Made by a program: the position numbers and the translations under genes. This document shows, piece after piece, positions 16,945 through 25,753 of a DNA stretch of 64,000 bases (position 1 is its first letter; each line of letters starts with the position of its first letter). Source of the stretch: DTU013 sp964490975 (GTDB lineage: Bacteria > Bacillota > Clostridia > Acetivibrionales > DTU013); the NCBI GenBank assembly GCA_964490975.1, contig CAZBEQ010000004.1, positions 1 through 64,000 on the forward strand. Direction: 5' to 3'. Under the pieces are notes generated by a model that had not been told where the DNA came from, did not search any database, and saw nothing but the letters and a program-made list of their open reading frames with translations.

Positions 16945-16974
16945 AAGAGGAGATATTATATTTAACCTCCTCTT
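16945..16974 (-). terminator. terminator after the L7/L12-tail membrane gene
   Basis: AAGAGGAG (16945-16952) and CTCCTCTT (16967-16974) pair. On the minus strand the stem is followed by TTTATTTTAG. It separates the downstream feo promoter from the gene at 17035-18390. Confidence 0.75.
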
Positions 16975-17034
16975 CTTATTGACCTCGATTATAATCAATC
17001 TTTTCCGATCCAGTCCGATCTAGTATAAAAAGCA

Positions 17035-18390
17035 TCAAATCACATTCTCAATCTTAACCGTTGCTCCATGGCTTTCCAGCTCTTCTTTGATTGCAAGCGC
17101 ATCATTGAGCGGTATGTTATCCAGCATTACGGAGGGTAAATTATCAACCAGATCTTTCGCCTCTTTCAATCCACATTGCAGAATATCACGTATTGCTGCT
17201 ATAACCTTTATGTTGTTATCCCCGCTATTGACAATGACAACCCTGGCCATAACGCCTTGCTGGCCATTTGCAGCGGCAGCATTTGCAGCGGCAGCATTTG
17301 CAGCGGCAGCATTAGCATTCGCAGCTCCTTGCTGACGGCTCAGGTTTATAAAACTATTGATATCCTTTTTATAGCATTTCTCCAGTTCTTCACTGTAGCC
17401 CAATATAATATGCGGGTTGTTTATGGAATACTGCTCTATTACCTCTCCAACAGCATCTTCGCTACGCATATCAATAGTATGTAAAGACTTATTGCTCGTA
17501 TTAAGCATCAATGATCTTGTAACATGTGTTTTAATTCCATTGGTTCTATGGGTAACACGTTTTAAATATGCCCATATAATGTCGCTATTTTTCACTACAA
17601 TTGCTTTGATACCTTTAAAATAGAAAGTATAATTTTTACCGACTCTAACGGTTTCAACGACTGTTGCATTCCGGTAATCATCTTCAATTGCTTCAAGGCT
17701 GTCTGTGCTTTCATTATTTGCAATAAACTTTTTTATCTGTGAAAGGCAGGCACCTGTAGAACCCATCACAATATTAATTATTATACATAATATGAGAACC
17801 GCGCATACTGCTAATACCAGGTAAACTATAGATCCTTCAAACACGCCTATAGTCTCGGGCTCAATTACATAAGCAATAGCATACTGTTCAAGCTCTTCCC
17901 TTGATGAATAATCAATATAACCTGTTTCTTCGAACCAATCATAATAGAAACCGGCAAGCTCTTCATCCATCTCCTTGATGGTTCCCTTAATATGTATGAA
18001 GCTTGTAAGCTCGTCCCTCTCATCCATCATGTATTCATAGGTTTCATCACATATTTGGCTTGCTTCATTAAAATCCTTAGGTTTTACACCCATACCCATA
18101 TATTCGACCTCACCGACAGGAATTATGTAATATAAATCAGTAGTACTTTCACTGCCGGATTTGTCTGTTTCGGTATACTCTGCAAAAGAATCAATAAGAA
18201 CATATGCATCAGTCTCGATATAAGCTCCCGGCAATTCATCCAATGATAATGAGTCCAAATCTGTCGGTCCTTGAACTAATTTAAGAAAGCTGGAGCCAAA
18301 AAATATAAGCAGAATAATCAATGCTACTACACTAAGTATTACTCTTGCTATGATCTTTTTCCTTGCAAATTTCTGAAGTTCGTTAAACAT
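17035..18390 (-). CDS. membrane protein with C-terminal ribosomal L7/L12-like domain
   Basis: A 451-residue protein with two membrane helices (about residues 14-36 and 186-208), a 150-residue domain between them, and a cytoplasmic part of about 140 residues containing the segments TVVETVRVGKNYTFYFKGI and VVKNSDIIWAYLKRVTH. A low-complexity AAAAN repeat linker (about 355-375, a 15-bp DNA repeat) follows. The last 70 residues carry the L7/L12 C-terminal fold signature: VIAAIRDILQCGLKEAKDLV, then ALAIKEELESHGATVKIE. In ribosomes this domain recruits GTPase factors. Such domains also occur in uncharacterised bacterial proteins, so no ribosomal role is claimed. GGGAGGAG precedes the ATG. It is transcribed alone. 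Confidence 0.7.
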   Translation of the reverse strand: MFNELQKFARKKIIARVILSVVALIILLIFFGSSFLKLVQGPTDLDSLSLDELPGAYIETDAYVLIDSFAEYTETDKSGSESTTDLYYIIPVGEVEYMGMGVKPKDFNEASQICDETYEYMMDERDELTSFIHIKGTIKEMDEELAGFYYDWFEETGYIDYSSREELEQYAIAYVIEPETIGVFEGSIVYLVLAVCAVLILCIIINIVMGSTGACLSQIKKFIANNESTDSLEAIEDDYRNATVVETVRVGKNYTFYFKGIKAIVVKNSDIIWAYLKRVTHRTNGIKTHVTRSLMLNTSNKSLHTIDMRSEDAVGEVIEQYSINNPHIILGYSEELEKCYKKDINSFINLSRQQGAANANAAAANAAAANAAAANGQQGVMARVVIVNSGDNNIKVIAAIRDILQCGLKEAKDLVDNLPSVMLDNIPLNDALAIKEELESHGATVKIENVI

Positions 18391-18506
18391 ATTGTTCTCC
18401 TCCCATATTTCATGTTACTCCGCAAAAAATTAACATAATATGCGGCATTTTCAATACTATCATAATTGACAATTGTCTTCAACCCATTTTTTTACTGGCA
18501 ATACAC

Positions 18507-18546
18507 AAAAATGGCTGAATCATTTACTTTGATCCAGCCACTTTTT
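18507..18546 (-). terminator. terminator after the gene at 18564-19130
   Basis: TGGCTG (18512-18517) pairs with CAGCCA (18535-18540), with an inner ATCA/TGAT pair. The minus-strand stem is followed by TTTTTG. Confidence 0.75.
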
Positions 18547-18563
18547 GATCAAAATCTCTGCCT

Positions 18564-19130
18564 TTATTCTTCTTTTTCCCATTCATCAAGCTGCTTCATG
18601 ACTTCATCATAGGTAGAATAGCTTATTTCCGGGAGTTTGCCGCCGAATGCCTCTTCAGCCTGCCGGAAGCCTTTTTCGATGCCAGCCTTCAGTTCAGCCA
18701 GTTTGGACTTGTCTCCGCCGGACAATGCCTTAGCAAAGTCTACGATCCTGGTGCTGACGGCCTTGATTCCCATTTCACCGTCCTCGGATAACAAGCTTTC
18801 AGCTTCCGCTCTGGTCTCTCCGTCAACAAAAAGCTTTTCCTTTCCCGATAAAACATTCTCAAGCTTTTTGCCCTGATTCACAATAAGTCTTTCAACCATT
18901 GACCTGAGTGATTCAGTAGCTCTCTCGGTTTCTTTCCAGAGCCGGCTTATCTCTTCTGTGTTCTTTCCAGACACCGGCTTGTTGTAGGTTACGCTTTTGA
19001 CTTCGCTTTTTCCCAGTTCAAGAACAGCTCCGGTTTCTTCTTTTTGTATATTTTCGCGCTTTTCTGCAAGCTTTTTATCATTAGCATAGACAAATTGTGA
19101 TCTGTCAGCCGAATTGATAGGATTGACCAT
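18564..19130 (-). CDS. hypothetical helical protein
   Basis: A 188-residue soluble protein, not recognised. The first 60 residues are polar and probably unstructured (MVNPINSADRSQFVYANDKK). The middle is strongly helical with heptad-like spacing (EEISRLWKETERATESLRSM). The end is acidic (STYDEVMKQLDEWEKEE). A recurring Glu/Lys-rich composition and no signal or membrane segment suggest a cytoplasmic structural or regulatory protein. The frame extends to 19193, but the ATG at 19130 has GGGAGGG about 8 bases upstream. It stands between the M16 protease and the L7/L12-tail gene with its own terminator. Confidence 0.65.
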   Translation of the reverse strand: MVNPINSADRSQFVYANDKKLAEKRENIQKEETGAVLELGKSEVKSVTYNKPVSGKNTEEISRLWKETERATESLRSMVERLIVNQGKKLENVLSGKEKLFVDGETRAEAESLLSEDGEMGIKAVSTRIVDFAKALSGGDKSKLAELKAGIEKGFRQAEEAFGGKLPEISYSTYDEVMKQLDEWEKEE

Positions 19131-19350
19131 ATAGATTCCCTCCCTGGAATAAAATTCATCCTTATATTTACTATCGGAATATAATGTAAACATATTAACA
19201 GAAATATCTAATAAAGATGTCAGCGGGCCACCCTAACATTGAACCTGCTTCCAGTTCCCGGAGCGTCATACCTTTCAGCGCAGATATATCCTCAATTATG
19301 ATAAACAGACACTTTCTTATTACCTTTTCCTCTTGAATACCTATGTAAAG

Positions 19351-19368
19351 AGCGGGCCGAAGCCCGCT
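19351..19368 (-). terminator. terminator after the M16 protease gene
   Basis: AGCGGGC (19351-19357) and GCCCGCT (19362-19368) form a 7-bp GC-rich stem closed, on the minus strand, by a TTCG tetraloop, 11 bases after the stop. The following T-run is weak (CTTTACA). Confidence 0.7.
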
Positions 19369-19378
19369 CCTCTCACAT

Positions 19379-22300
19379 TTATTGTTTTGGGGTCAATGCA
19401 CTGATCAGATCATTCATTATTTGAGTAACATCCGCAGTAGTTACATTATCCTTCGGATTGAAGTTGCCTTTGGCATCCAGCTTAATGACACCTGAACCGA
19501 CAAGCGCCTTTACACTGTTTTCAGCCCATACACTGATGCTGTCCTTATCGGAAATAACAGCATTGTCGCCACTCAGTTTAATGCCGTTCATGAGAGCTAT
19601 TCTATCCATGAATACAGCAAGCCTCTCCTTTGTCAGCAATTCGTTTTCGGCGTAGTTCCCTTTCCCGTCACCGACAAGCAGTCCCTGCTGTTTTGCGAAC
19701 TCTAACGGATTTGGAACGCCCTGCAGCAGCAATTCAATGAACTGGGCTGTTGTGACCGGCCCATCATTAACTTTCTGTTGTCCAAATGAGACGATCGACT
19801 CGTACAGCTCCTTATTTTCATTCAATTTCGCTGCACTGCCTACAGTAGAGTATGTTCCGTTCTTGACAACGCTTTCGAACATTGCTGCAGAATCTTTGAC
19901 ATCCTTGACCGTCACTGATTTTATTTCACGTAATAGCTTCAGCTTATCTTCTGCTGTTCTACCCATCAGGTATTCTCCGATGTAATTTGCAGCCCCGCTC
20001 AATTCGCCGGTCGTTGCAGTATAGGTGCTATATGCCTTGAGGATATACCTGTCCAATTCCTCCTGAGTGATTTTTGTATCCTTAACAAACCCAGGCACTC
20101 CCTTGTACACGTCAAAGGTCTCCTTGATATTGGGATCTCTGTAGGTAAGTATCAGAAACGACGTATTATTGAACTCTGACAAAATCGAGTAAGCGCCATT
20201 GCTGTACCTGAGTTTGGGTATCAAATAATTATCATTGACCATCAACGCTATCGGTATGTATTTGCCGTTATAATCGATACCGGTTTTCTTATGTGCGGCA
20301 GAGATCATATTATACTGAACCGTAGTGTCAATAGATATTCCTTCTCTTTGCGCTGGCTTAGGCAGCTTTTTATAATCCTGCGGAACGATCTTTGTTGCAG
20401 GCAATGCATTGATCAAAGCATTAATATCGCTCTCAAATGTTTTTATACTGCTTTCATTTCCGGCAAACGCTGCAATCATGTCAGTTTTGTTCAGCACGAG
20501 CTTGTGTACGGCATCAAGCTCTGCCATTACAGCCTTTGGATCTTTCTGCAGAGCCTGCTCAAGTTGTACCAGGAAGTCATAATACTCAAGCCCTGAAATG
20601 TAGTTTGTATAATTAACATGATCATTTGCAAGTGCCAGATTACGAGTGACCAACAGATTTAAAGGATTAGCTGTGAACATATTCTTCATATCTGCTATTT
20701 GTGACCTTACTATACTCAATACAGTTTCGCTGTCTGAAAATTTAGTACTAACCGCAATTTCTTTTACAAGATCGAGTTGTTCCTTATACTCGTCCATCAG
20801 CCCTATCCAGGATACTGTCATAATAGGAGTGAATTTATCCAGCTTTTCCTGGGGAATGGTGGACAGTGAGAATCCTGCTCCGTTAAGGTACCTCATAGAC
20901 AATGTGTTCAACTGCTCTTTTTTATACTTCTCTGTATCAAGTCTTCCAAGCAGGTTCGAGCACAGCCTCAGATAGTGGAGCTTTTCTGCAGGCACAGCCG
21001 AGGTGTCGAGAGCAAGAATAGTAATTCCTGTTTCACCTACAGAAGCCGGTACTGATATGATCCTCTCACCGTTGGCTCCGGCAGTTTCCTTTACATTATA
21101 TGTTTTCACCTCAACCGGCAGTTCTGCAGCCTTGACTACCTGAAGCTCCTTTGTGACCGCCTGCTCTTCCTGGCTTGCTTCTTTGCTGTTCCACTCGTTA
21201 TAGGACTTCGTGTTACTTACCGTTTTTTCTATTTCCTTAGCACTCATGGATGCTTTCATATCCGTCAGGTACTTTTGCTGCTGTTCGGCCTGCTTTTCAG
21301 CCAGACCAGCCTCAGGGACTGTGGATACCAAAGCTGCATGGTTGTTGTTCACTACATATTTCTTTGTCAGGTCCTCAAAATAATTCTTACCGACCTTATT
21401 TGTTAAGTTTTTTGTATTTTTGATCAGATTATCATAATAGTCCAAGCTGTCGCTACTTGCCCATAAAGTACTCAGACCGGAAGAAAGATTGACACCCAGA
21501 TTACTCTGCTCTGTAATGGTCGAATAGCTGAGCAATGTACTGGAAATTGTTGCTTTTATCAAATCCTTGTCATATCCGTTTTTCATTATTCCGTTGATGC
21601 ATTCATCGACCAATGCCTTGAATTCGCCCGCCTTACTCGCATCGGCGCTGGTCGCGGTGAAGGTCAGTACAGGCTGTACTATGCTTGTGTTCACGTCGAC
21701 AGTGAAACTGCCTCCGATTTGCTTCTTAGTGAATGCCTGCTTTATTGGCGAAGAGTCCTGATTCAAAATCGTAGCAAGAACGGAGAGGCCTACAATATCC
21801 TCATCGGAGACATCTGTAAGTGCAAATGCATAGTCTATCTGTGCTGCATATTGTGTTTTCGAATCTGCTGACACAGCAAATTTGAAGCTTTTCTCAATTT
21901 TTTTCTCAAATGGTGCGACTTTTTTATAATCGATCTTTATTTCCTTTTTGTCGAATTTGCTGAGATAGTCATCATTGATCAGCTTAAGGAAACGCGTGTA
22001 ATCAACATTTCCGTAAAGTATCATGAGTGAATTTGACGGGTGATAATATTTCTCATGTGTTTCGATAAGCTGTTCATAAGTCAATTCCTTTATTTTTTCA
22101 GGCTCCCCTCCAGAAATACTGGATTGGTAGCTATCCGGGTATAAGGTCTTTAATACATTGTAATATGCTGCCGTAGTAATATTGCCCAGGGCACCCTTCA
22201 TCTCATTATAGACCGTACCATTGATATTCAGCGGGGCATCGGCATTCTCCATTTCATATCTCCAGGCCTCTCTCAGGAAAATATTCTTATCGTTGTATAC

Positions 22301-22798
22301 TGAGGGATTATATACACAATCCATATAGACATCAGTAAGCTTAAGCAGCTGATCCTCGCTCATGGACGATAATGGGTATGCAGTGTATGTAGAAGCGGTC
22401 ATTGCATTGACAAATGTGCTATAGGTCTGGTTTGCAACTGTAAACAGGACGTTTTTCAAAGGATACTTTTCCGATCCCGAAACCGTGATATGTTCCAAAA
22501 CGTGATTAACACCTGTATCATCAACAGCAGGTGTTTTGAATGTAACCGCAAACGATCTGTCGATATCCTTGCTCTGTACGTATAAAAGCTTTGCACCTGT
22601 TTTCTCATGCTCAAACAGGACAGTTTTGGAATTTACCAATTCCATATTGTTGATTTCTGTTGCTTTGAAGCCCGAAATAACTTCTCCTATCTGCGGAAGA
22701 GGCTTCAGCTCAGCTTCTGCAGCATTTACCACAGTCAAAGACAGGCACATACTCAGAAGCAGAACAATAGTTACTGCCAGTGAAATTATTTTTTTCAT
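19379..22798 (-). CDS. secreted M16C insulinase/presequence-type metalloprotease with SLH-like tail
   Basis: A 1139-residue exported zinc peptidase. A signal peptide occupies residues 1-27 (cleavage likely after VNAAEA). The inverted zinc motif HVLEH is at about 99-103 in GVNHVLEHITVSGSEKYP, and the later NEMKGALG supplies the third ligand region, as in the PreP/Cym1 (M16C) group. The four-domain M16C body runs to about residue 1000. The last 130 residues resemble surface-layer-homology repeats (NYAENELLTKERLAVFMDRI, AVISDKDSISVWAENSVKAL, GNFNPKDNVTTADVTQIMND). This suggests it is held at the cell wall and degrades short peptides outside the cell. GAGGAG lies before the ATG. M16C enzymes are usually intracellular, so surface display is notable. 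Confidence 0.88.
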   Translation of the reverse strand: MKKIISLAVTIVLLLSMCLSLTVVNAAEAELKPLPQIGEVISGFKATEINNMELVNSKTVLFEHEKTGAKLLYVQSKDIDRSFAVTFKTPAVDDTGVNHVLEHITVSGSEKYPLKNVLFTVANQTYSTFVNAMTASTYTAYPLSSMSEDQLLKLTDVYMDCVYNPSVYNDKNIFLREAWRYEMENADAPLNINGTVYNEMKGALGNITTAAYYNVLKTLYPDSYQSSISGGEPEKIKELTYEQLIETHEKYYHPSNSLMILYGNVDYTRFLKLINDDYLSKFDKKEIKIDYKKVAPFEKKIEKSFKFAVSADSKTQYAAQIDYAFALTDVSDEDIVGLSVLATILNQDSSPIKQAFTKKQIGGSFTVDVNTSIVQPVLTFTATSADASKAGEFKALVDECINGIMKNGYDKDLIKATISSTLLSYSTITEQSNLGVNLSSGLSTLWASSDSLDYYDNLIKNTKNLTNKVGKNYFEDLTKKYVVNNNHAALVSTVPEAGLAEKQAEQQQKYLTDMKASMSAKEIEKTVSNTKSYNEWNSKEASQEEQAVTKELQVVKAAELPVEVKTYNVKETAGANGERIISVPASVGETGITILALDTSAVPAEKLHYLRLCSNLLGRLDTEKYKKEQLNTLSMRYLNGAGFSLSTIPQEKLDKFTPIMTVSWIGLMDEYKEQLDLVKEIAVSTKFSDSETVLSIVRSQIADMKNMFTANPLNLLVTRNLALANDHVNYTNYISGLEYYDFLVQLEQALQKDPKAVMAELDAVHKLVLNKTDMIAAFAGNESSIKTFESDINALINALPATKIVPQDYKKLPKPAQREGISIDTTVQYNMISAAHKKTGIDYNGKYIPIALMVNDNYLIPKLRYSNGAYSILSEFNNTSFLILTYRDPNIKETFDVYKGVPGFVKDTKITQEELDRYILKAYSTYTATTGELSGAANYIGEYLMGRTAEDKLKLLREIKSVTVKDVKDSAAMFESVVKNGTYSTVGSAAKLNENKELYESIVSFGQQKVNDGPVTTAQFIELLLQGVPNPLEFAKQQGLLVGDGKGNYAENELLTKERLAVFMDRIALMNGIKLSGDNAVISDKDSISVWAENSVKALVGSGVIKLDAKGNFNPKDNVTTADVTQIMNDLISALTPKQ

Positions 22799-23034
22799 TT
22801 ACCCAACTCCTCTTAATTATTTTTTAACATGTATATTTAAGCTTTATACAGTCACGACATTATACGGATGTATTTTCCAGTTTGTCTTACCCATTTTACC
22901 ATAAATTCACATGATAAAACCACCAAAATGAAGCAATCCTTGTTGATTTTTTATGGCAATAAACCTATAGACAACTTTACATTAAACTAGTATATTTAGT
23001 ATTATTTATTTCTCGGGGGGGGAGGATGCACCGA

Positions 23035-24081
23035 ATGGAACCGCGAATTCAGCTAAAATCCGTGAGCAAGGAATTTAAAACATTAAATAGAAGAGAAGGC
23101 TTGAAGGGAAGCATCAAAGATCTGTTCTCCAGGGATTACAACATTGTCAAGGCAGTAAACGACATCTCCATGAGAATCATGGATGGAGAAATGGTAGGTT
23201 ATTTGGGACCTAACGGCGCAGGAAAGTCCACTACGATAAAGATGATGACAGGAGTATTGGAACCTACCACAGGTGAAATACTGGTCAACGGAAGGATCCC
23301 GTACAGGAACAGAAGCCAGAATGCCCAGGAAATCGGTGTCGTGTTCGGTCAAAGGTCACAGCTGTGGTGGGCTTTGCCTGTAATAGAATCATTTAATATC
23401 CTGAGAGATATTTATCAAATCGATCATAAGGCATATAAAGGAATGCTGGAGTATTACGAATCACTTGTAGATATCCGGTCTCTTTACAATAAGCCGGTGC
23501 GGCAGTTATCCCTAGGTCAGAGGACTCTTTGCGACATACTTGCTGCCTTTTTACATAATCCGAGCGTCGTGTTTCTTGACGAACCCACGATTGGCCTCGA
23601 TGTTTCTATGAAAAGCAAGATCCGTGATCTCATTAAAAGCCTTAACAAGGAAAAAGGAACAACAGTTATCCTGACTACACACGATATGGGAGATGTTGAC
23701 GCCCTGTGCAAAAGAATCGTTATTATCGATAAAGGCAAGGTCCTGTATGACAATGACATCGAGAACCTGAAAAAATTCTTCGGAGCTTACCGTACGCTGA
23801 AGGTCAGCTTCGGTAAAGAATCGTCCGATTATGCGACGGAAGAGCTGGAAAGGTTGGCGGGTGATCTGCAAAAGCAGCTTGATCAACATTTCTCAATGGT
23901 CCACTCAGTTCCGGTCACAGTTAATGAAGAGTGGATCGATATTCTGGTCAATGAAGATGAGTTATCCATGATGGAAGTACTGAATTACGTTCAGGGGATC
24001 CGGAAGATTTATGATATGAAGATGCAGGAGATCACGACAGAAAGCATTATCAAAAAAATATATGAAAGAGGCGTTCAATGA
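23035..24081 (+). CDS. ABC-2 type exporter, ATP-binding subunit
   Basis: A 348-residue ATPase energising the two permeases that follow. The Walker A motif is GPNGAGKST (residues 58-66), the Q-loop region is GVVFGQRSQLWW, the signature is LSLGQR, Walker B is VVFLDEPTIGLD, and the H-loop is TTHDMGD. The domain order and the N-terminal MEPRIQLKSVSKEFKTL are typical of the COG4586 group paired with COG4587/COG3694 permeases. An ATG at 23026 directly abuts the AGG of the ribosome site; the ATG at 23035 is properly spaced (GGAGG 9 bases away). Its stop overlaps the next start (ATGA). The substrate is unknown; drug or lipid-like export is the usual guess. Confidence 0.92.
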   Translation: MEPRIQLKSVSKEFKTLNRREGLKGSIKDLFSRDYNIVKAVNDISMRIMDGEMVGYLGPNGAGKSTTIKMMTGVLEPTTGEILVNGRIPYRNRSQNAQEIGVVFGQRSQLWWALPVIESFNILRDIYQIDHKAYKGMLEYYESLVDIRSLYNKPVRQLSLGQRTLCDILAAFLHNPSVVFLDEPTIGLDVSMKSKIRDLIKSLNKEKGTTVILTTHDMGDVDALCKRIVIIDKGKVLYDNDIENLKKFFGAYRTLKVSFGKESSDYATEELERLAGDLQKQLDQHFSMVHSVPVTVNEEWIDILVNEDELSMMEVLNYVQGIRKIYDMKMQEITTESIIKKIYERGVQ

Positions 24082-24875
24082 AAAAATATTTGGCTCTGAC
24101 CCGCGCTGGCATCATTGAAGCCTTAAGCTTCAGGGTCAGCTATGTAGTAACTATCTTAGGGAACCTTACATATCTGGTCGTAATTTACTTCCTTTGGAAG
24201 GCAATTTATGACTCCAGTCCAGCAAAGGTTGTAAATGGGATGACATTTACGGATACGATGATATATCTTGTTCTGGCTGCATCTCTTGCCAGCTTTCTTG
24301 AGGTTTACCTGGTTTGGCAGATAGGGCGGAATATCCAGAACGGGAAAATCATTCTGGACATAATCAAACCGATGGATTTTCAGTTGTACACCTTCTTTAA
24401 CATATCCGGCAATTATGTCGTTACCTTTTTCTTCACTGTTTTACCAACGTTCATTTTATTAGAAATCCTGACCGGTGGTGCAATCCCGTTTGGGGTCAAT
24501 TTGATATTTTTTGCCGCAAGTGCAATCATCGCCCTTGTTATCAACTTTGGTATCGACTTTTTTGTAGCAACCATTTGCTTGTATACCCAATCCACCTGGG
24601 GGATCAATATCATGAAAGAGGTTATCATCCTGTTCATTTCAGGGGCAACAATACCTCTTGCTTTCTTTCCGGAGCCTCTCAAGACAATCGTCGGTTATCT
24701 TCCTTTCCAGGCAATATACAATACTCCGCTGCTGTTTTTAATCGATGAGACACTAACCGTGGACAGATACTTTGAAATGCTGCTGATACAGCTATTCTGG
24801 GTATTCTTTGTCATCCTTGCAAGCCGGCTGTTTTGGAAGAAGTCACTGAAGATAATAACTGTGAACGGGGGTTAA
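24078..24875 (+). CDS. ABC-2 type exporter permease (COG4587-like)
   Basis: A 265-residue integral membrane protein with six predicted helices, beginning MKKYLALTRAGIIEALSFRV, the usual opening of this family. A conserved segment near residue 95 reads NGKIILDIIKPMDFQLYTFF, and the last hydrophobic block contains ATIPLAFFPEPLKTIVGYLP, a hallmark of these permeases. Four bases overlap the ATPase gene, so the subunits are translationally coupled. It pairs with the next permease as a heterodimer. Confidence 0.9.
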   Translation: MKKYLALTRAGIIEALSFRVSYVVTILGNLTYLVVIYFLWKAIYDSSPAKVVNGMTFTDTMIYLVLAASLASFLEVYLVWQIGRNIQNGKIILDIIKPMDFQLYTFFNISGNYVVTFFFTVLPTFILLEILTGGAIPFGVNLIFFAASAIIALVINFGIDFFVATICLYTQSTWGINIMKEVIILFISGATIPLAFFPEPLKTIVGYLPFQAIYNTPLLFLIDETLTVDRYFEMLLIQLFWVFFVILASRLFWKKSLKIITVNGG

Positions 24876-24880
24876 GGATA

Positions 24881-25684
24881 ATGGTGAAAAGAGGATTTGC
24901 TTACTACCTGAAAATATATATAAAAATACAGATACAGGATATAAAAAGTAAAATGAGTTACCGCAGCGATTTCTTCATCTCCATGATCGGTATGCTTTTT
25001 ACGAATATATCAGGATACCTTGCGTTCTGGATCACCTTTCAGAACTTCCCCTCTATTATGGGATGGAACTATAATGAGATGCTATTTATGTATGGGTTCT
25101 CCCTGCTGGCTTTGACGCCGGTACAGATTTTCTTTGATAACAACTGGAACCTAAGATTTTATGTATATTCTGGTGATTTCATCAAATATTGCTTCAGGCC
25201 CATCAATCTGTTTTTTTACTACATTTCCGAGGTCTTTGACATCAAAGGTATGGCGCAGTTCCTCTTTGGCGCAGTCATGCTGGCGTACTCATGGAACAGG
25301 ATCGGCCTGGAAGTCTCTGTTTTTATGATCATAAAGCTTATTGTTGCTTTAGTCACAGCATCCCTGTTTATGATCGCCCTCATGAATGCTGCAGCAGCAA
25401 CATGTTTCTGGATAATAAATTCCGGGTATGTTATGGTATTCGTAAATAAGTTCAAGGATTTTGCAAAATATCCGGTAAGCATCTATAATTCAGTCTTCAG
25501 GTTTATATTTACTTTTATGATCCCGATTGCATTCATTGCCTACTATCCGGGATTAGCTTTCCTTAGGCCGGACAACATGCCGCTGCTTACTTATTTGTCA
25601 CCTGTGATTGGCGTGATGTTCTTTTACCTGAGCTACAGGATATGGATGAAAGGCGCAATGTCGTATACCGGCACAGGGTCGTGA
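24881..25684 (+). CDS. ABC-2 type exporter permease (COG3694-like)
   Basis: A 267-residue permease with six hydrophobic segments, partner of the preceding one. Visible family features are KSKMSYRSDFFISMIGMLF after the amphipathic N-terminus, FDNNWNLRFYVYSGDFIKYC, and RPINLFFYYISEVFDIKG. An ATG 16 codons upstream lies inside the previous gene; the ATG at 24881 has TTAAGGA spaced 3-4 bases and leaves 5 bases between the genes. No regulator is attached to this operon. Confidence 0.9.
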   Translation: MVKRGFAYYLKIYIKIQIQDIKSKMSYRSDFFISMIGMLFTNISGYLAFWITFQNFPSIMGWNYNEMLFMYGFSLLALTPVQIFFDNNWNLRFYVYSGDFIKYCFRPINLFFYYISEVFDIKGMAQFLFGAVMLAYSWNRIGLEVSVFMIIKLIVALVTASLFMIALMNAAAATCFWIINSGYVMVFVNKFKDFAKYPVSIYNSVFRFIFTFMIPIAFIAYYPGLAFLRPDNMPLLTYLSPVIGVMFFYLSYRIWMKGAMSYTGTGS

Positions 25685-25694
25685 GTGTCCAGAA

Positions 25695-25730
25695 TCAAGA
25701 CTTGCCACCCTTAATGGCTTTGATTTCAAT
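25695..25730 (-). pseudogene. orphan C-terminal tail of a coiled-coil paralog
   Basis: Just after the coiled-coil gene that ends at 25754, the minus strand encodes IEIKAIKGGKS and a stop. This matches the C-terminus of the paralog at 51005-51313 (VEIRVIKGGKT and a stop), and the DNA around CTTGCCACCCTTAATG is shared. It is a leftover 3' end from recombination between paralogs. GGCTTTG/CAAAGCC (25716-25741) forms a stem here. Confidence 0.5.
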
Positions 25731-25753
25731 AATACAAAGCCGTTATTCCTTGA

